64,000 nt of DNA from VXPQ01 sp965116435. Lineage in GTDB: Bacteria; Bacteroidota; Rhodothermia; Rhodothermales; VXPQ01. Location: the NCBI GenBank assembly GCA_965116435.1, contig OZ220686.1:248001-312000 (forward strand), written 5' to 3'. The notes below the pieces were generated by a model. That model saw nothing but the letters and a program-made list of their open reading frames with translations, was not told where the DNA came from and made no database searches. This document shows positions 27,801-35,524 of the stretch, one piece after another (within the stretch, counting starts at the first letter, position 1; each line of letters starts with the position of its first letter). Position numbers and translations under genes: made by a program.

Positions 27801-29027
27801 AATGTGGACGCTGGGGTGCGAGCATGTCTTGCGGAGGAATTCAGCAGCGTGTATGTGTTGAATTTGCGAGGGAATCAACGAACACAGGGCGAACGCTCAC
27901 GCCAGGAAGGCGGCAAGATATTCGGGCAGGGTTCCCGTGCTCCCGTTGCCGTTACGATATTGGTCCGCAATCCCAATGCCTCCCACGACGGCTGCCGCAT
28001 CCTCTACCGGGACATTGGGGATTATCTGAACCGGGATGAAAAACTGGCCATCGTACAGGGGGCGCGCTCGATTGGGGGCGTCGACGACTGGCAGGAAATT
28101 ATGCCGGACCGCCACCACGACTGGATTGGGCAGCGGGACGAAGCGTTCCAGCAACTCTATCCGATGGGGTCAAAAGACGTGAAGGCAGGAAAAGGAGATC
28201 GTGCGATATTCAAACTGTTTTCGAGGGGTTATGCGACGAGCCGCGACTCCTATATATATAGTTTCTCGCACGATGATTGCGCCGAGAACGTACGCAAGAT
28301 GGTGGGTGACTACATGGATGCCATCCAGTTTCGAGAGGAGCATCCCCAGTGCACGGTCGAGGAAGTTGCACGGCTGTATTCTCGAAACGTGCGCTGGGAT
28401 CGGGAACTGAAAAACAACATGCGTCGAGGCAAGATTGTTGCCTATTCGGACTACAGAATCTGGACTGCACAATACAGGCCTTTCGTTAAGCAGTATTGCT
28501 ATGTGGACTACGTCCTGGTCAATATGAAAGGCCAGCAAGATCGCATTTTCCCACTGCCAATTGGAACAAACTCCGGTATGATATATAATGCCGGACAACC
28601 GGACAACCGGACAACCGGACAACCGGACAACCGGACAACCGGACAACCGGACAACCGGACAACCGGACAACCGGACAACCGGACAACCGGACAACCGGAC
28701 AACCGGACAACCGGACAACCGGACAACCGGACAACCGGACAACCGGACAACCGGACAACGCGTTATATGCGTACCCGGAGTGGGCGCGACGAAAGGGTTC
28801 TCCGCGCTCATGGCCGATACGATGCCGGATCTCGAGCTGGTGTCCAAAGGCCAATGCTTCCCGAGGTACCGGTACGAGCGGAGAATCGCGTCCTCTGCGT
28901 TCCCGGAATCGGGGCAAACAAACCCTTCTCGGTCCTCGTCGCCGACCGCATGCCCGACCTCCATTTCCTCGAGTTCGGGCAGTGCTTCCCCCGCTGGGTC
29001 TATCCCCGCCCGCGGGGGTATCTTTGA
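24801..29027 (+). CDS. Type ISP restriction-modification enzyme, main segment: helicase, methyltransferase, start of target recognition
   Basis: Single-polypeptide restriction enzyme combining nuclease, SF2 translocase, N6-adenine methyltransferase and target recognition (LlaBIII-like architecture). In this frame: QCK of the nuclease (residues 11-13), Walker A GTGKT (128-132), DEAH near base 25548, and QAVGRAMRKAEGKEYGYI as motif VI. Methyltransferase motif I is DPFTGTGIFLVRLL (near 27246) and motif IV is GNPPW (near 27573). After the octanucleotide run (28591-28758) this frame leaves the conserved C-terminal domain. It rejoins only a duplicated recognition-like segment (RVLCVPGIGANKPFSVL) before stopping at 29027. 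Both ends are therefore out of frame as assembled. Flanked by HEPN modules. Confidence 0.9.
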   Translation: MWGGGAYCAIQCKCYAPGTRISKAHLDSFIAASARDPFTARLMVDTGDEWGPNAARTIHGLKPACSVLRFGDLANRPIEWPDLLQDAPEALAFRREPFSLRTHQKAAFEDVVRGFEECDRGKLIMACGTGKTFTALRIAEEVAGVGGCALYLVPSISLFQQSMREWAEQQGVPHRYIGICSDTRAGRNDEDASLQELEIPVTTDPDAISQTLRNASTEAMTVVFCTYHSLPLVERAQDEGAPPFDLVLCDEAHRTTGVDRPEDKTSPFVLVHDAKRIRAAKRLYMTATPRLYTEGAKSKAARHSVDVFSMDDEKTYGPQFHRLPFSRAVEQGLLSDYKVVVFTLSEEHLSDILQGDLATGDSEINLDDVAKIIGCWQALQNPENTRLGAGKPLRLKRAIAFTNIINVSKRLEKHWEHIVGEAISLLPEYEQEYAFRCETKHVDGRHNALERKARIEWLKGETPGGCRILSNARCLSEGIDVPALDAVLFMNPRKSHVDIVQAVGRAMRKAEGKEYGYIILPIFIPAGMDPAKALDDNERYGVVWSILRALRSHDDRLDAEINKLDLNHKPTARIIFSGGHGQDGADEDEGGSVVREPRVPYTLNLFDTLGLPPGAIFAKIVEKCGDRKYWETWAKDVADIFLRLTGRIERLLDSDENETLREWFTAFHEELKVWINDAIDRDRAIEMMAQHILTRPVFEALFERYDFAGSNPVAKSLDRLREDFGEFGLENETRDLKRFYESVRARAHGLDNPEARQHVLMELYEKFFATAMKKDADRLGIVYTPVQIVDFILHSANEALRKEFGRSLSDEGVHILDPFTGTGIFLVRLLQSGLIRDEDLMRKYREELHANELVLLAYYIGAIHIEEAFHCRRGEETEYEPFKGIVLTDTFNLHNERTGLPRMWLPVNSERVERQQKAPIQVIVGNPPWSAGQRSAADDNPNVDYAELEKRISDTYAARSTATNKNSLYDTYKMAIRWASDRIGEQGIVAFVTNGSWIDGNVDAGVRACLAEEFSSVYVLNLRGNQRTQGERSRQEGGKIFGQGSRAPVAVTILVRNPNASHDGCRILYRDIGDYLNRDEKLAIVQGARSIGGVDDWQEIMPDRHHDWIGQRDEAFQQLYPMGSKDVKAGKGDRAIFKLFSRGYATSRDSYIYSFSHDDCAENVRKMVGDYMDAIQFREEHPQCTVEEVARLYSRNVRWDRELKNNMRRGKIVAYSDYRIWTAQYRPFVKQYCYVDYVLVNMKGQQDRIFPLPIGTNSGMIYNAGQPDNRTTGQPDNRTTGQPDNRTTGQPDNRTTGQPDNRTTGQPDNRTTGQPDNRTTRYMRTRSGRDERVLRAHGRYDAGSRAGVQRPMLPEVPVRAENRVLCVPGIGANKPFSVLVADRMPDLHFLEFGQCFPRWVYPRPRGYL
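24805..24816 (+). repeat. G12 homopolymer within the nuclease domain of the type ISP gene
   Basis: Twelve consecutive G separate the two frames of the nuclease motif. Loss of one G or gain of two makes GIDLVAAERVGGG continue into AYCAIQCKCY, matching the expected D...QxK pattern. Tracts of this length are prone to slippage, both in cells and in sequencing. Confidence 0.85.
28591..28758 (+). repeat. Octanucleotide tandem repeat (CCGGACAA) x 21 in the type ISP gene
   Basis: Exactly 168 bp of perfect 8-bp units, read as PDNRTTGQ repeated. Because 8 is not a multiple of 3, each gain or loss of a unit changes the downstream frame. With 22 or 19 units the upstream frame would continue into the conserved C-terminal domain that ends at 29676. 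Confidence 0.97.
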
Positions 29028-29676
29028 CGATGCTGACCTGTTCCCCACGGAGCTCGAGCGCGTCGACAATATTACGGACGCCGCCCTGCAGGCCTTCCGC
29101 GCCCACTACGCGGACGAGACCATCGCGAAGGACGATATTTTCGATTACGTCTACGGCGTTCTCCACGCTCCCGCGTACCGCAAGCGTTTCGCCAACGATC
29201 TGTCCAAGGCGCTTCCGCGAATCCCTATGGCCCCGGATTTCCATGCCTTTGCAGAAGCCGGTCGCACCCTTGCCGCTTTGCACCTCGGCTACGAAACGTG
29301 CGAGGAATATCCTCTGGAATTGATCTCCAGCGTGTCGGGCGCGTTGGAACCGCACCATTTCCGACTCGGAACGCGCGCCATGCGTTTCGCCAACAAGCAG
29401 GAACGCACGGAACTGATCGTCAACGAGCACATCCGCCTCGGCAACATTCCCCCGGAAGCCCATGAATACGTGGTCAACGGACGCACCCCGCTGGAATGGT
29501 TTATCGACCGCTATAAAATCACGACGGACAAGCGAAGCGGCATTTTGAACGACCCGAACGGATGGTTTACGCAGCCCGAGGACCTCATTGCCGCCATCCG
29601 CCGAATCGTGCATGTAAGCGTCCAGACCACAGGGATTGTCAAGGGCTTGCCCGCGCCCTTCCCAGAGGACTTTTGA
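28759..29676 (+). CDS. Type ISP enzyme, C-terminal recognition domain in the alternate frame
   Basis: The frame that enters from the octanucleotide repeat at 28588 and stays open to 29676. It begins RVICVPGVGATKGFSALMAD..QCFPRYRYE, crosses a Ser/Pro-rich stretch (28880-29020, an out-of-frame copy of the same motif), and continues into DNITDAALQAFRAHY.., YVYGVLHAPAYR and the conserved close FIDRYKITTDKRSGI. That ending is the usual C-terminus of type ISP/DUF-linked recognition domains. It has no start of its own outside the repeat, so it is expressed only when the repeat number is in phase. Confidence 0.85.
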   Translation, partial: RVICVPGVGATKGFSALMADTMPDLELVSKGQCFPRYRYERRIASSAFPESGQTNPSRSSSPTACPTSISSSSGSASPAGSIPARGGIFDDADLFPTELERVDNITDAALQAFRAHYADETIAKDDIFDYVYGVLHAPAYRKRFANDLSKALPRIPMAPDFHAFAEAGRTLAALHLGYETCEEYPLELISSVSGALEPHHFRLGTRAMRFANKQERTELIVNEHIRLGNIPPEAHEYVVNGRTPLEWFIDRYKITTDKRSGILNDPNGWFTQPEDLIAAIRRIVHVSVQTTGIVKGLPAPFPEDF

Positions 29677-29718
29677 TCGAAATCCCGGCAGCGCCTTCCT
29701 GCACGACACATGCGCAAC

Positions 29719-29776
29719 CTTAAAATATTAGGCGCCCAAAATCGCCGCCTAATATTTTAAGGTTTCTGTTTTTTTG
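29719..29776 (+). terminator. Hairpin with T-rich tail (TTAGGCG family, copy 3)
   Basis: Arms 29719-29735 and 29747-29763 are identical to copy 1, and the tail TTTCTGTTTTTTT is one T longer. It lies 42 bp after the type ISP stop and could end its transcript. It is part of direct repeat block 3 (29655-29782). Confidence 0.8.
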
Positions 29777-29946
29777 CGCGATGCACTTGAGCCGCCTATG
29801 AGCGTATCCGCACAGGAACGCGCCAGACAATGAAACAGGGCATAGTACGCCGTACTGACGGCCCTGCGGAGATGGGATCTGTTCGGCGCCCCTTGTCCTT
29901 TTGGAATCAGGTTCTCTGAAATAGCAACGAAATCCTTCGGCTCCAT
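29749..29946 (-). pseudogene. Truncated HEPN paralogue
   Basis: From ATG 29946, residues 1-52 (EPKDFVAISENL.., HLRRAVSTAYYALFHCLARS, CADTLIGG) parallel the intact HEPN gene at 23299-23772. At about 29790 the similarity stops at the edge of the hairpin repeat. The frame then reads through the repeat as ASRKKTETLKY and ends. About 100 C-terminal residues, including the RHRADY segment, are lost. Confidence 0.75.
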
Positions 29947-30016
29947 ATCCTGCGCCTCCAATGTGAGAAAGGCATGCCCGATCCGCCATAATATGATGGG
30001 GGCCAGGCCATTATGC

Positions 30017-30355
30017 CTATTGTTCTATTTCATGATCGAAAAGGTGGTTATACGGATCGTCCCACTCGGATTTCTCTATAAACGAGATAATCGGGTAGGC
30101 GGTTACGGGAATTGCTTTCATTTCCGGGTAAATGCGTCCGACCATTCCTCTTGTTCGGCGAGGGTCAAGCCGGTCCTGATCACCGTCGAAAATAATCTGT
30201 ACGAGAAGAATATCGTCCCCGTCCTGGTCCAGATCGGGCTTGACGATGATCGGATCGAAGACGAACTCTTCAGGGCGGAAGCGTTCTGCCAGCATTCTGG
30301 CAACGATGTTCCTGACCCTATCCAGGTCCTGCTCCGATATTTCCGTTCTGACCAT
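30017..30355 (-). CDS. Small acidic protein, paralogue of 23852-24199
   Basis: A protein of 112 residues with no named family. It shares FDPIIVKPDLDQDGD, IIFDGDQDRLD and SFIEKSEWDDP with its paralogue 6 kb away. It lies 70 bp upstream of the truncated HEPN copy on the same strand. If these proteins are antitoxins, this one may persist to neutralise the intact HEPN protein encoded at the other end of the island. That is inference. Confidence 0.65.
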   Translation of the reverse strand: MVRTEISEQDLDRVRNIVARMLAERFRPEEFVFDPIIVKPDLDQDGDDILLVQIIFDGDQDRLDPRRTRGMVGRIYPEMKAIPVTAYPIISFIEKSEWDDPYNHLFDHEIEQ

Positions 30356-30701
30356 GACAACCTCCGTATGGGGCTTGTTTACGCTGCGTGGGGACGGCGA
30401 TGGCTTGACTCGCTGCTCTTACATTCGTGCTATTCGTGCATATTGCGGAGTACGGATGCCCCCCTATGCGGTTCCCTGTTTTTAGCCTGGATTGCCCCTG
30501 GATTTTTCAAGGGACGAGGAAACGGTAAATAGCGCCGATCGACATGCCGATGTCTACGCCCGCCCCCTCCCCCTGTTTCATAACATTTTCCCGTATATTC
30601 CCTCTCCAACACTCCGTATCTACCCATATCCAACCTCACAAAACCGGACCCGATGCGTGCTGGCTGCGCGGTCGGGCTTGCCGGATTGCTGTGCGTCCCC
30701 T
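30356..30701. other. Intergenic region upstream of the phospholipase-D-like gene
   Basis: A 346-bp region between the divergent small acidic protein gene and the secreted PLD-like gene. An open frame continues through it but shows no family features and would place 70 polar residues before a clear signal peptide, so I treat it as non-coding. An AT-rich stretch near 30585-30605 (CATTTTCCCGTATATTCC) could be a promoter. Confidence 0.5.
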
Positions 30702-32288
30702 ATGAAAACCCGATACTGGATTCCTTTTCTGCGCACCCTTGCGCCCGCCTTGCTCGTCCTTGCGCCCGCCTCGCTCGCCCTGGCCCAGTCCGGCGAGGAC
30801 GACATCTCCCTGTTCCTGCAGGACCCGCGCCAGTTCGACAGCCCGCAGGACCATTGCGAAAGCCGCCTGTGCGCCAGCCTCGTGGAGTTGCTGGATGATG
30901 CAGAGGAAACCATTGACTTTGCGATCTACGGGGCGCGTTTTCAGTCGGACGTGCTGGAGGCCGTTTTGCGCGCACAGGAGCGGGGCGTGCGCGTGCGCGG
31001 CGTGGTGGACCGGGACGGGAACAATGAGAACTACTATCGCTCCACCGGGGAATGGGTGCGGCGCATCGGAACGATTCGGGACGATTACGCCCGCGAAGTG
31101 GCGTGCAAGGACAATTTTTCGGGGGAGCCCGGATGCCCGCGTCCGGCGGGATTCAAGGGGCCTCTGCAATGCCTCGGCTACGAAATAGGAGAGGACAGCA
31201 TGCTGGTGGCGGGCCATGCCGCCCGGCAGGAATTTATGGCCGAAAACCGGATCATGCACAACAAGTTTTTCCTGGTGGATACCCGCCATGTCTGGACCGG
31301 TTCGACCAACATTTCCAACTCCGGGACGGGCGGATACAACGCCAACGCCGTCGTCGTCGTGCGTTCCGAACCGGTGGCGCAAACATTTCTTGAGGAGTTC
31401 GAACGCCTCTGGAACCGGGGCGAAACCTGCAACAAAGCGCCGGACGGCATCGAGGAGTTCGACGTGGCCGACGCGAAGGTGACCACCTGGTTTTCTCCGC
31501 AGGATCAGCCGATGCGCTACGGGGTGGGGGGCCTGGTTTTCAAGGCGCGGGAGAACATCAACGTGGCGGTCTTCTTTTTGACGGACAAATACCTTGCCGC
31601 GAACCTCATTCGGGCGCATCGGCGCGGCATCAAGGTTCGCGTGATCATCGACGCCACGGCGGCCAAGAACGAATATTCCAAGCATGAAATTCTCCGCGAG
31701 GCGGGCATCCCGGTGAAAATCGAAAACTGGGGCGGGAAGATGCACATGAAGGCGGCGTCTATCGACGGGAGAACGCTGGTGTTCGGCTCCATGAACTGGA
31801 CGTCCGCCGGGCAGCGGAGCAACGACGAAAACACGTTGCTGGTGCAAAGCCGCAGGCTCGGACGGCAGTTCGACGACTATTTCGAAGACATCTGGGCAAG
31901 CATTCCGGAAAAATGGCAGGAGCCGTTTGCCCGTCCCGATCCGGAATCCCGGGAATCCGGTACTTCGTGCACGGACGGGGTGGACAACGATTTCGACGAT
32001 CTGGACGATGCGGCGGACCCGGGATGCTCCGAGAACCCGCCGCCGCTGCCGGAATTGCCCCCGCACTGGATCGTAAGCAAAGACGAATACCGGGACATGC
32101 GGTCGTATTCGTACATGCGCTATCAGTGGTGCGACCGGAGTTATCCAGACTGGTTCGTGTGCCTGCCCACCCGCGGCAACGTATCCTGCGACAAGATTCC
32201 CTATCGCAACTTCACGGTGGCGGGGGAGGACCCGCTGGAACTGGACCCGGACGGGAACGGCCTGGCGTGCGAGGCGGACGATTCCTGA
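30702..32288 (+). CDS. Secreted phospholipase D-like nuclease with calcium-binding C-terminus
   Basis: A protein of 528 residues from ATG 30702, starting with a signal peptide (residues 1-30, ..APASLALAQ). Two PLD domains carry the HxK motifs. His186/Lys188 lies in MHNKFFLVDT followed by TGSTNIS; His348/Lys350 lies in MHMKAASIDG followed by FGSMNWTS. After residue 410 comes a DGVDNDFDDLDDAADPGC calcium-loop-like segment. The last residues (LDPDGNGLACEAD) are an Excalibur-type motif. Such proteins are extracellular or envelope nucleases or phospholipases; the substrate is not evident. Confidence 0.88.
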   Translation: MKTRYWIPFLRTLAPALLVLAPASLALAQSGEDDISLFLQDPRQFDSPQDHCESRLCASLVELLDDAEETIDFAIYGARFQSDVLEAVLRAQERGVRVRGVVDRDGNNENYYRSTGEWVRRIGTIRDDYAREVACKDNFSGEPGCPRPAGFKGPLQCLGYEIGEDSMLVAGHAARQEFMAENRIMHNKFFLVDTRHVWTGSTNISNSGTGGYNANAVVVVRSEPVAQTFLEEFERLWNRGETCNKAPDGIEEFDVADAKVTTWFSPQDQPMRYGVGGLVFKARENINVAVFFLTDKYLAANLIRAHRRGIKVRVIIDATAAKNEYSKHEILREAGIPVKIENWGGKMHMKAASIDGRTLVFGSMNWTSAGQRSNDENTLLVQSRRLGRQFDDYFEDIWASIPEKWQEPFARPDPESRESGTSCTDGVDNDFDDLDDAADPGCSENPPPLPELPPHWIVSKDEYRDMRSYSYMRYQWCDRSYPDWFVCLPTRGNVSCDKIPYRNFTVAGEDPLELDPDGNGLACEADDS

Positions 32289-32456
32289 CCACCTCGTCTC
32301 CCGCAATTCGGGGATGGGGCAGGGCGGGCTGGGAGCCAGCAGGAAGCAGGAGACTGCCAAGAGCGCCCGGCGTGCGTAATTTCCGGGCCAGCAGGTGGGG
32401 CCTGGCGCGGGGTGCAGAAACGCCGAACGACGCACCCGCAGGACAACGAATATCTT

Positions 32457-32716
32457 AAGGATGCACTGATCAAATCCACTTCGATCAGCGCTTCACGTAC
32501 GCACATAGCGTTTGTAATGATTTCATCGTTAAAATCATTGAAAAACACGGCGTGTTGCGGCGTCGGGGTCGTGAAGCGCCCTTCGGGAGGCATCGAGGAG
32601 CGCGCTGGCTGCGTCATTCCTCATTACGCGGGGCCGCCACACTACCTGCTTCGTCATTCCTTGCCAGCCCACTCCTCGCTGCCTCTGATCTTCGCGGACT
32701 TAATCAGTGCATCCTT
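32457..32716 (+). repeat. Dispersed TIR element, copy A (intact, 260 bp)
   Basis: Starts AAGGATGCACTGATC and ends with the inverted match (..GATTAAGTCC-type, ATCAGTGCATCCTT). The terminal inverted repeats are about 21 bp with two mismatches. TTA lies on both sides of the AGGATGC..GCATCCT core (32455-32457 and 32716-32718), a possible 3-bp target duplication. Internally it carries CGTGAAGCGCCCTTCGGGAGG and GCGTCATTCCTCATTACG, which are the blocks best conserved between copies. No credible protein is encoded. It lies between the convergent PLD-like and tatD genes. Confidence 0.85.
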
Positions 32717-32737
32717 TAGCGAATATCTCTTTCGGGC

Positions 32738-33517
32738 CTAATCGATCCTGAAGATCCGCCGGGCCGTCTGGCTCGTTACCTTGGCCACCTCCTCGACGGA
32801 CACGCCTTTGGCCCACGCAAGCCGTTCCGCCACGAGGCGCACGTACGCGGGTTCGTTGCGCTGGCCCCGATGCGGCGCGGGCGCAAGCCAGGGGGCGTCG
32901 GTTTCGAGCACGATCCTGTGCAGGGGAATGTGGCGGACGCACTCGTCGAGGCGGGCGTTCTTGAAGGTCAGAATGCCTCCAATGCCGACCGCAAAACCGG
33001 CCTGCAGGATGCGCTCCGCCTCGTCGGGCGTGCCTGTGAAGCAATGAAACACCCCGTGCGGGCGATCCGGCTCGCGGGCCCCGGCCCAGGCCTCCTCGAC
33101 CATGCGAATCAGATCGTCGAAGGCCTCCCGATTATGAAAAACAATGGGCAGGCTGCGGTCCTGGGCCAACTGAATGTGCCGCCGCAGAAATTCTTGTTGT
33201 CGGGCGTCATAGGAGCGGTCCCGGTAGTAATCAAGGCCCGTTTCGCCCACCGCCACGACTCGCGGATCGCGGCATAGCGCCGCCGCTTCTTCGAAATCCT
33301 CTTCGGTGGCCGTTTTCGTTTCGGCGGGATGCAGCGCCGCCATGGCGTACAGTCCCTCGAATCGTTCGCACAGCGCAAGGGCCGCCCGGATGGACGGCGC
33401 ATCAATGGCGGGCAGCAAGATGCGCTCCACCCCGGCCTCGCGAGCCCGCTGGATCACCGCTTCGAGGTCGTCCTGGAAGGCTTCCAGATACAGATGGGCA
33501 TGCGTATCGATCAGCAT
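32738..33517 (-). CDS. tatD: TatD family metal-dependent hydrolase/DNase
   Basis: TIM-barrel amidohydrolase-type deoxyribonuclease of 259 residues. Metal ligands are visible in order: IDTHAH (residues 3-8), GETGLDYY (Glu), VFHNREAF (His), FHCFTG (His) and LETDAPWLAP (Asp). ATG 33517 is chosen because it directly precedes LIDTHAH; the longer frame to 33733 would add 72 low-complexity residues from the 72-bp tandem repeat. Homologues act in DNA repair and oxidative stress. No operon partner is evident. Confidence 0.94.
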   Translation of the reverse strand: MLIDTHAHLYLEAFQDDLEAVIQRAREAGVERILLPAIDAPSIRAALALCERFEGLYAMAALHPAETKTATEEDFEEAAALCRDPRVVAVGETGLDYYRDRSYDARQQEFLRRHIQLAQDRSLPIVFHNREAFDDLIRMVEEAWAGAREPDRPHGVFHCFTGTPDEAERILQAGFAVGIGGILTFKNARLDECVRHIPLHRIVLETDAPWLAPAPHRGQRNEPAYVRLVAERLAWAKGVSVEEVAKVTSQTARRIFRID

Positions 33518-33607
33518 GACAGGGGATTGTTGCGAAAAGGCAGTCCGTTCGAGCAGGTCTGCGAACGACGCCCGCCGTTCGGTGTTTCCGGGCGTCCAGG
33601 CGCCCCC

Positions 33608-33788
33608 TCTGGCGCAACGGCGCCTGCGACCTTCCTGCGACAACGAATCTCTGATCGGCAACCTGGAGGAGTCCTTCCTTCTGGCGCAACAGCGCCTGCG
33701 ACCTTCCTGCGACGATGAATCGCTGATCGGCAATCTGGCGGAGTCCTTATATCTGCCGCAACGGCGCCCCGCGGCCTTTCTGCACGGA
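33608..33788. repeat. 72-bp tandem repeat, 2.5 copies
   Basis: Units start at about 33608, 33680 and 33752, each beginning TCTGSCGCAACRGCGCC. The period is 24 codons, and the plus-strand frame reads LAQRRLRPSCDNESLIGNL then LAQQRLRPSCDDESLIGNL. Differences between units are mostly synonymous or conservative in that frame. No start codon or family was found, so coding is unproven. Confidence 0.8.
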
Positions 33789-33873
33789 CGCCGCAGGCGC
33801 TTCCCCTTGCGTCGCCGATCACTTTGGGAACCTCCCGTTTTTGGAACCTCCCGCCATGCTATTCATTGACCAA

Positions 33874-34100
33874 GGGATGCCTCTGATCTTCGCGGACTTA
33901 AGGATGCACTGATCAAGTCCACTTCGATCAGCACTTCACGTACGCGAGTAGCGTTTGCAATGATTCTATCGTTGAAATCATCGGAAAACACGGCGTTTTG
34001 CACCGTCGGGGTCGTGAAGCGCCCTTCGGGAGGCATCGAGGAGCGCGCTGGCTGCGTCATTCCTCATTACGCGGGGCCGCCACACTACCTGCTTCGTCAT
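33874..34100 (+). repeat. Dispersed TIR element, copy B (left part, preceded by a right-end fragment)
   Basis: 33900-34100 matches copy A from its left end to CTGCTTCGTCAT at high identity, but the last 60 bp are missing. Directly in front, 33874-33900 (GATGCCTCTGATCTTCGCGGACTTA) is the right-end sequence of the same element without its final 14 bp. The arrangement resembles a head-to-tail junction of two copies after deletion. It fills the space upstream of the SpoIID-like gene. Confidence 0.8.
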
Positions 34101-34210
34101 GGCCCCGAACGCGAGGAGAAACAGGAAGCGGCCGGGGCTTCCCTGTCGGGCCTGTGCGCGTTGGAACACCCCCGGACCCCCGGAATATCCCCCGGACACG
34201 CGGACCATCC

Positions 34211-35524
34211 ATGACCCCCCCGTTGCGTTTCCCGCCGATCTGCAAGGTCGCCATCCTGGCCCTCGGGGCGATGTATGTGTTGACGCACCCCCCGATCCAT
34301 GCCCAGGATGTGCGGGTACGGCTCTACGCCCGGGAGGCGCCCGCCGAAATTCTGCTCTCTGCCGAGGAAGGACTGGTGCGGCTATACGCCGGCGAGCATA
34401 CGGAGCCGTTCCTTGCAATAGATACGGGAGAAACCATCCGGATTTCTTCAGACGAATTGGCCAGCGAACTTCGCGTATCGTCCAATGCATTTACCATGTA
34501 CGCGCAATCTGTCCGCGCCGAACCGGCGCCCGGCGCCTCGTTCGGCCTTGCCATCGAGCACGAAAACGTTCGGCGATACGCGGGCGATCTGCACGTTTCC
34601 CCGGATGATGAACATGCAGGGTTGCAGTTGGTCAATGCCGTTCCGGTCGAATCCTACGTAGCCTCGGTGGTCGCGACGGAATATGGCCTTCCCGATCTCG
34701 AGGGGTCGAAAGCCATGGCCATACTCGCCCGCACCTACGCACTGCATGCGACCGGCAAATTCGGGACGGACTATCAGCATGTGGACGATACCCGCTCCCA
34801 GGTATACCGTGGGCAAGACGTGATTACCCCGCGCTCGCGCCAGGCCGCCGAGCGTACGGAAGGCGAAGTGCTGACCTGGCGCGGCAGGCTTATTCAGGCC
34901 GTGTATCATGCATCGAGCGGGGGCCACACCGCCCACAACGAATCCGTGTGGTCCGGCGCATCCGTGCCCTACCTGCGGGGCAAGCCCGATCCGTACGGGA
35001 GCCAATCTCCCTATGCCGAATGGACGACCCGGGTTTCCCGGCCGGAAGCGCTGGCCGAACTGAGCGACACGTTTGGCGAAGAGATCATCGGGTTTCTGCT
35101 GGACGAACGTAGCCCGGATGGTCGGATTTCGTCGGTTTCCCTGCTTATGCAAAGCGGGCAGCGCCGGACGGTTCGGGGAAATGCCTTCCGCCTTGCCCTC
35201 ATTGAGCGTTTCGGGGCGCGCTCGTTGCGCAGTATGCGATTCGAGGTCGAGCAGCACGGCGAAGACTATGTTTTCACCGGCCAGGGATACGGACATGGCG
35301 TCGGGCTGAGCCAGTGGGGCGCGCACGATATGGCGCAGCGCGGCATGGACTATACGGAGATTCTGGATTTCTACTATACCGGCGTTACGTTATCCCGCCT
35401 TGAGGATGTGAGCATGCCGGCGAGTCCCCAGACGCCCTCTTCCCCTGCCGCAAGCACAGAAGAATTGCCCGACGCCCCGGAAAATACCTGGGATTCCCCA
35501 AAAACGCGCCGGGTCGGTTGGTAG
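34211..35524 (+). CDS. SpoIID/LytB domain protein
   Basis: A protein of 437 residues with an N-terminal signal peptide (about 1-31, ending HAQ) from ATG 34211. The SpoIID domain occupies about 120-400. It shows VNAVPVESYVASVVATE, AMAILARTYAL, YHASSGGHTAHNESVW and GQGYGHGVGLSQWGAHDMAQ, all conserved segments of the family. In sporulating bacteria SpoIID is a lytic transglycosylase on denuded glycan. In Bacteroidota-type genomes the domain occurs without sporulation, presumably in cell-wall remodelling. The Pro/Ser-rich tail (after 410) is unconserved in style. Confidence 0.9.
   Translation: MTPPLRFPPICKVAILALGAMYVLTHPPIHAQDVRVRLYAREAPAEILLSAEEGLVRLYAGEHTEPFLAIDTGETIRISSDELASELRVSSNAFTMYAQSVRAEPAPGASFGLAIEHENVRRYAGDLHVSPDDEHAGLQLVNAVPVESYVASVVATEYGLPDLEGSKAMAILARTYALHATGKFGTDYQHVDDTRSQVYRGQDVITPRSRQAAERTEGEVLTWRGRLIQAVYHASSGGHTAHNESVWSGASVPYLRGKPDPYGSQSPYAEWTTRVSRPEALAELSDTFGEEIIGFLLDERSPDGRISSVSLLMQSGQRRTVRGNAFRLALIERFGARSLRSMRFEVEQHGEDYVFTGQGYGHGVGLSQWGAHDMAQRGMDYTEILDFYYTGVTLSRLEDVSMPASPQTPSSPAASTEELPDAPENTWDSPKTRRVGW

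Noticed and set aside
28508..29709. Minus-strand frames through the octanucleotide repeat (repeating VVRLSGCP)
   Set aside because: They are repeat translations antisense to the type ISP gene, with no domain outside the repeat.
30636..32435. Long antisense frame over the PLD-like gene (about 599 codons); similar long antisense frames over dnaK and the NCS2 gene
   Set aside because: GC-rich codon use leaves the opposite strand open. The sense frames show full family motifs, and the antisense frames show none.
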